Shown here: in pieces, positions 61,481 through 64,000 of the stretch
Position numbering within the stretch: the first letter of the stretch is position 1
Layout: the number at the start of each line of letters is the position of its first letter
Assembly (NCBI GenBank): GCA_035771165.1
Contig: JAWNZC010000088.1
Coordinates: 3,385,001-3,449,000 of the forward strand
Length of the DNA stretch: 64,000 nt
Reading direction: 5' to 3'
Origin: Paragorgia papillata
Lineage: Eukaryota > Cnidaria > Anthozoa > Scleralcyonacea > Coralliidae
Program-made: the position numbers and the translations under genes
Notes under the pieces: model-generated
What the model was told of the DNA's origin: nothing
The model's input: only the letters and a program-made list of their open reading frames with translations
Databases searched by the model: none

Positions 61481-62852
61481 GGAATCGACGGAATCAACGG
61501 AATCAACGAAAATTTGGTTAATCGCTTACTAACAAACGGTTAATAAAATACATTTATTTACGTTTATTATATGAGACTGAAACTGATCTGCCGTCGATAC
61601 TTCAAGTAAGGTTATTGGATTAGACATTACGTACATATATACGCGTAATTGTTAAAAGATTTTATATTTTTGATTGCTATGATTGCGCAAATATACGTGT
61701 CTCATTTTAAATTTACTAAGTGTTAAGTCGGACACAACCTGTGGGTTGATTAACAGAAAAATATTTTCGATTTTTAATTAAGGATCATAGCAAAACCACC
61801 TTTTGAAGCTTGGTTAAATGTAAATAAAAAAATCAGGGGTCTTCATTTCACAAATACACAAGTGCTCTGTCTGTTGAACTCATTCTTTGAATCATAAACA
61901 CGGGTGTTTTTATTGAGACGGTTACATTTAGCAACAAATAAATTGTTAATTGAGTTACTACGGATATGTCTTCCATAGTATGGACACAGACAAATGAATA
62001 TTGGATTTTAACCATACAGTTGCGGAGTTGCCTAAGTGAACTAAAGCTCGAAGCTTCAACATATATATGAATTAGTTCATATTAAACATTCACGCATGTT
62101 TTTGCCCTTCCCCTCAAGATTAGGTTGCAAGTCGAGGGTAGTTGGTCGAGGGTCGTAAAATACGCTAAAATTTACACACATAATTTCCAAGCAGCACAAA
62201 TAATATTTAGGCGGAAGATATACATGTTTTGGACATTTCATGCGCGCGGCAAAGGTGTTTACTCGGCATTGATGACAGGAAATATTTAGTAAATTTGTCT
62301 ACAAAATTTTATTACAAAATGTATTTGTTGCATTTGTGCAAGCAGACGCAATAGTACCTTCTACGTGCGGAAAACGCTAAATGTAATCGTCTTAATAAAA
62401 ACACCCGTGTTTATGATTCAATGAATGAGTTCAACAGACAGAGCACTTGTATATTTATATCTTTATAAATGAAGACCCCTGATTTTTTTATTTACATCAA
62501 TCTTTTTAGATTTAACCAAGCTTCAAAAGGTGGTTTTGCTATGATCCTTAATTAAAAATCGAAAATCTTTTTCTGTTAAACCCACAGGTTGTGTACGACT
62601 TGACACTTATATAGTAAATTTAAAACGAGACACGTATATTTGCGCAATCACAGCAATCAAAAATAAAAAATCTCTTTCAACAATTACGCGTATATGTACG
62701 TAATATTTCTAATCCAATAACCTTACTTGAAGTATCGATGACAGATCAGTTTCAGTCTCAGCTAATAAACGTAAATAAATGTATTTTATTAACCGTTTGT
62801 TAGTAAGCGATTAACCAAATTTCCGGCAGATTGCGTTGATTCCGTCGATTCC
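61481..62852. mobile_element. Non-autonomous transposon with very long TIRs, 1372 bp
   Basis: Starts GGAATCGACGGAATCAACG and ends with its complement. Arms are about 450 bp each (61481-61935 and 62385-62852) with several small indels and substitutions, around a 450-bp centre. No ORF. No exact duplication seen at the edges. Confidence 0.75.
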
Positions 62853-63200
62853 ATGAGCACAATGCGCACTCAATGAGCATAATGCGAATGTGAATGAGCA
62901 CAATGCGCAAACATGATGAGCACAATGCGCACGTAATGAGCAAAGTACGCGAGTGGTATGAGCAAAATGCGAATGTGAATGAGCACAATGCGAATGCAAA
63001 TGAGCACAATGCGCGCGTGATGAGCAAAGTACGCGAGTGTTATGAGCAAAATGCGAATGTGAATGAGCACAATGCGAATGTAAATGAGCACAATGTGCAC
63101 ATGATGGGCATAATGCGAATGTGAGTGAGCACAATGCGACTGTAAATGTCTGTGATGCGCACGTAATGAGCAAAATGCGAATGTGAATGAGCATAATAAA
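62853..63200 (+). repeat. 20-22-bp minisatellite ATGAGCACAATGCGAATGTGA
   Basis: About 17 degenerate units directly adjoining the right end of the 61481-62852 element. ORFs in three frames on both strands are artefacts of the array. Confidence 0.9.
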
Positions 63201-64000
63201 TGGGCAAGCTCACCGGAGTACAGTATGACGTACAGTACCGCTCAGAAGTAATCTAACAAAAACCGCGGTCGATCGGCGGTCGAACCGCGGGTCATCAGCG
63301 GGTCATCGGCGGTAGTAGTGATACCCCCCACTATAGCGCCCAAAGGGATGCCGCCTCATTAAATATTCAACTTATTATTTATTCATGCTCAGGCTCCTTT
63401 GGGATCTCCTAACTGTAATCTCATTATTTATGCATACGTCATTATTTCTCAGGCTCCTTTGGGACCTCTTAACCCTAACTTCCCCCCCCAACTCTAGCTT
63501 TCATCCAACCCACCGTGTAATACGTCATAACCGATAGCTCTCCGACTGATTTCCGAAGTTACATCATTATCAAAAGGCATTCGACTTATACTCCTTATAA
63601 GTAATAGTAATTACCTTTTCATTTATACACTTAACTCAAACGCCAGTTAGCACTTGTGGGACATGTAAGCATACAGAGCATGCGTACAGTAAACTTTAAC
63701 AAAATAGACGTTCTTTACAAGGAACGAGAGAGAAATTGACATAGACACTTTATATTTTTTATCTGAAACCTTGTTTGGAGGAATATAGAGAGTTTGGAGC
63801 AATCTAAATGTCTGAATCTGCTGAGATAACTTAGGGTTATCAGCAGAATAAATCATCTTAGAATCATTCCTAACTAAACCTTCGTTTATAAGCGAGGAAA
63901 TCGTAGCAAGATATAATGAAGAATCACTTCGAAAAGCCGTGAGCTCATAGACACTCTGTCGTATTACCTTAAACATTGTCTAGAAAAACATCGAGTACTA
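63201..64000. other. Non-coding end with short direct repeats and one unassigned ORF
   Basis: Contains repeated GGTCATCGGCGG stretches (63285-63315) and a duplicated CTCAGGCTCCTTTGGGA (about 63389 and 63448). A 109-codon minus-strand frame (63976-63647, starting MFKVIRQSVYELTAFRSDSS) has balanced composition and could be an exon or a relic fragment; no family recognised. Confidence 0.35.

Noticed and set aside
62800..63194. His/Cys-rich ORFs (AHCAHSH-type repeats)
   Set aside because: Translations of the 20-22-bp minisatellite in three frames.

Overview
The window is eukaryotic and AT-rich: genes have GT-AG introns, and almost all of it is nested transposable elements. I see no convincing ordinary host gene. 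The element mix (Polinton/Maverick, BEL/Pao, MULE, PIF/Harbinger, a tyrosine recombinase with a DUF3504-like look, hammerhead retrozyme, HECT-carrying DDE transposons, many MITEs) suggests a marine invertebrate, most likely an anthozoan cnidarian. The taxon is inference.

Layout. 1-3.1 kb: a spliced DDE-integrase-like gene with one frameshift. 3.3-6.2 kb: a 5'-truncated, internally deleted BEL/Pao retrotransposon with its 3' LTR. 6984-25765: a complete Polinton (18,782 bp) with 249-bp terminal inverted repeats (TIRs, one mismatch) and a 6-bp target duplication (CACATC). It carries protein-primed DNA polymerase B, integrase, major capsid, penton-like, packaging ATPase, RuvC-like resolvase and about a dozen accessory genes, all open. 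26046-43075: an outer transposon A (6-bp target duplication CTGTTC), with inner transposon B (26303-34438, 6-bp target duplication CATGAG) inserted into its left TIR. A and B each encode a DDE integrase and a HECT-type ubiquitin ligase reading inward from the two ends. A also contains an intact two-exon tyrosine recombinase gene. 43.1-46.6 kb: remains of an older Polinton. 47027-55963: a MULE (9-bp target duplication ACTGATTCA) containing a Harbinger element and several MITEs. 56.4-58.2 kb: an AT microsatellite and a retrozyme repeat with two identical type I hammerhead ribozymes, interrupted by a 1.1-kb TIR element. 58.2-61.1 kb: a broken LINE on the minus strand. 61.5-62.9 kb: a long-TIR element, followed by a minisatellite.

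How the parts fit. One minus-strand gene of the older Polinton is split into three pieces (43.47-43.08, 26.04-25.77 and 6.98-6.41 kb) by two independent insertions, transposon A and the young Polinton. Both insertions show exact target duplications at the breakpoints, so the order of events can be read directly. Within the young Polinton, transcription units share an 11-base motif TACTATAATAA just before the start codon, and palindromic hairpins sit at gene ends, which suggests virus-like compact expression. In transposon A, both the integrase and the HECT protein begin with a SAM-like domain; in B neither does. This covariation suggests that the two proteins work together.
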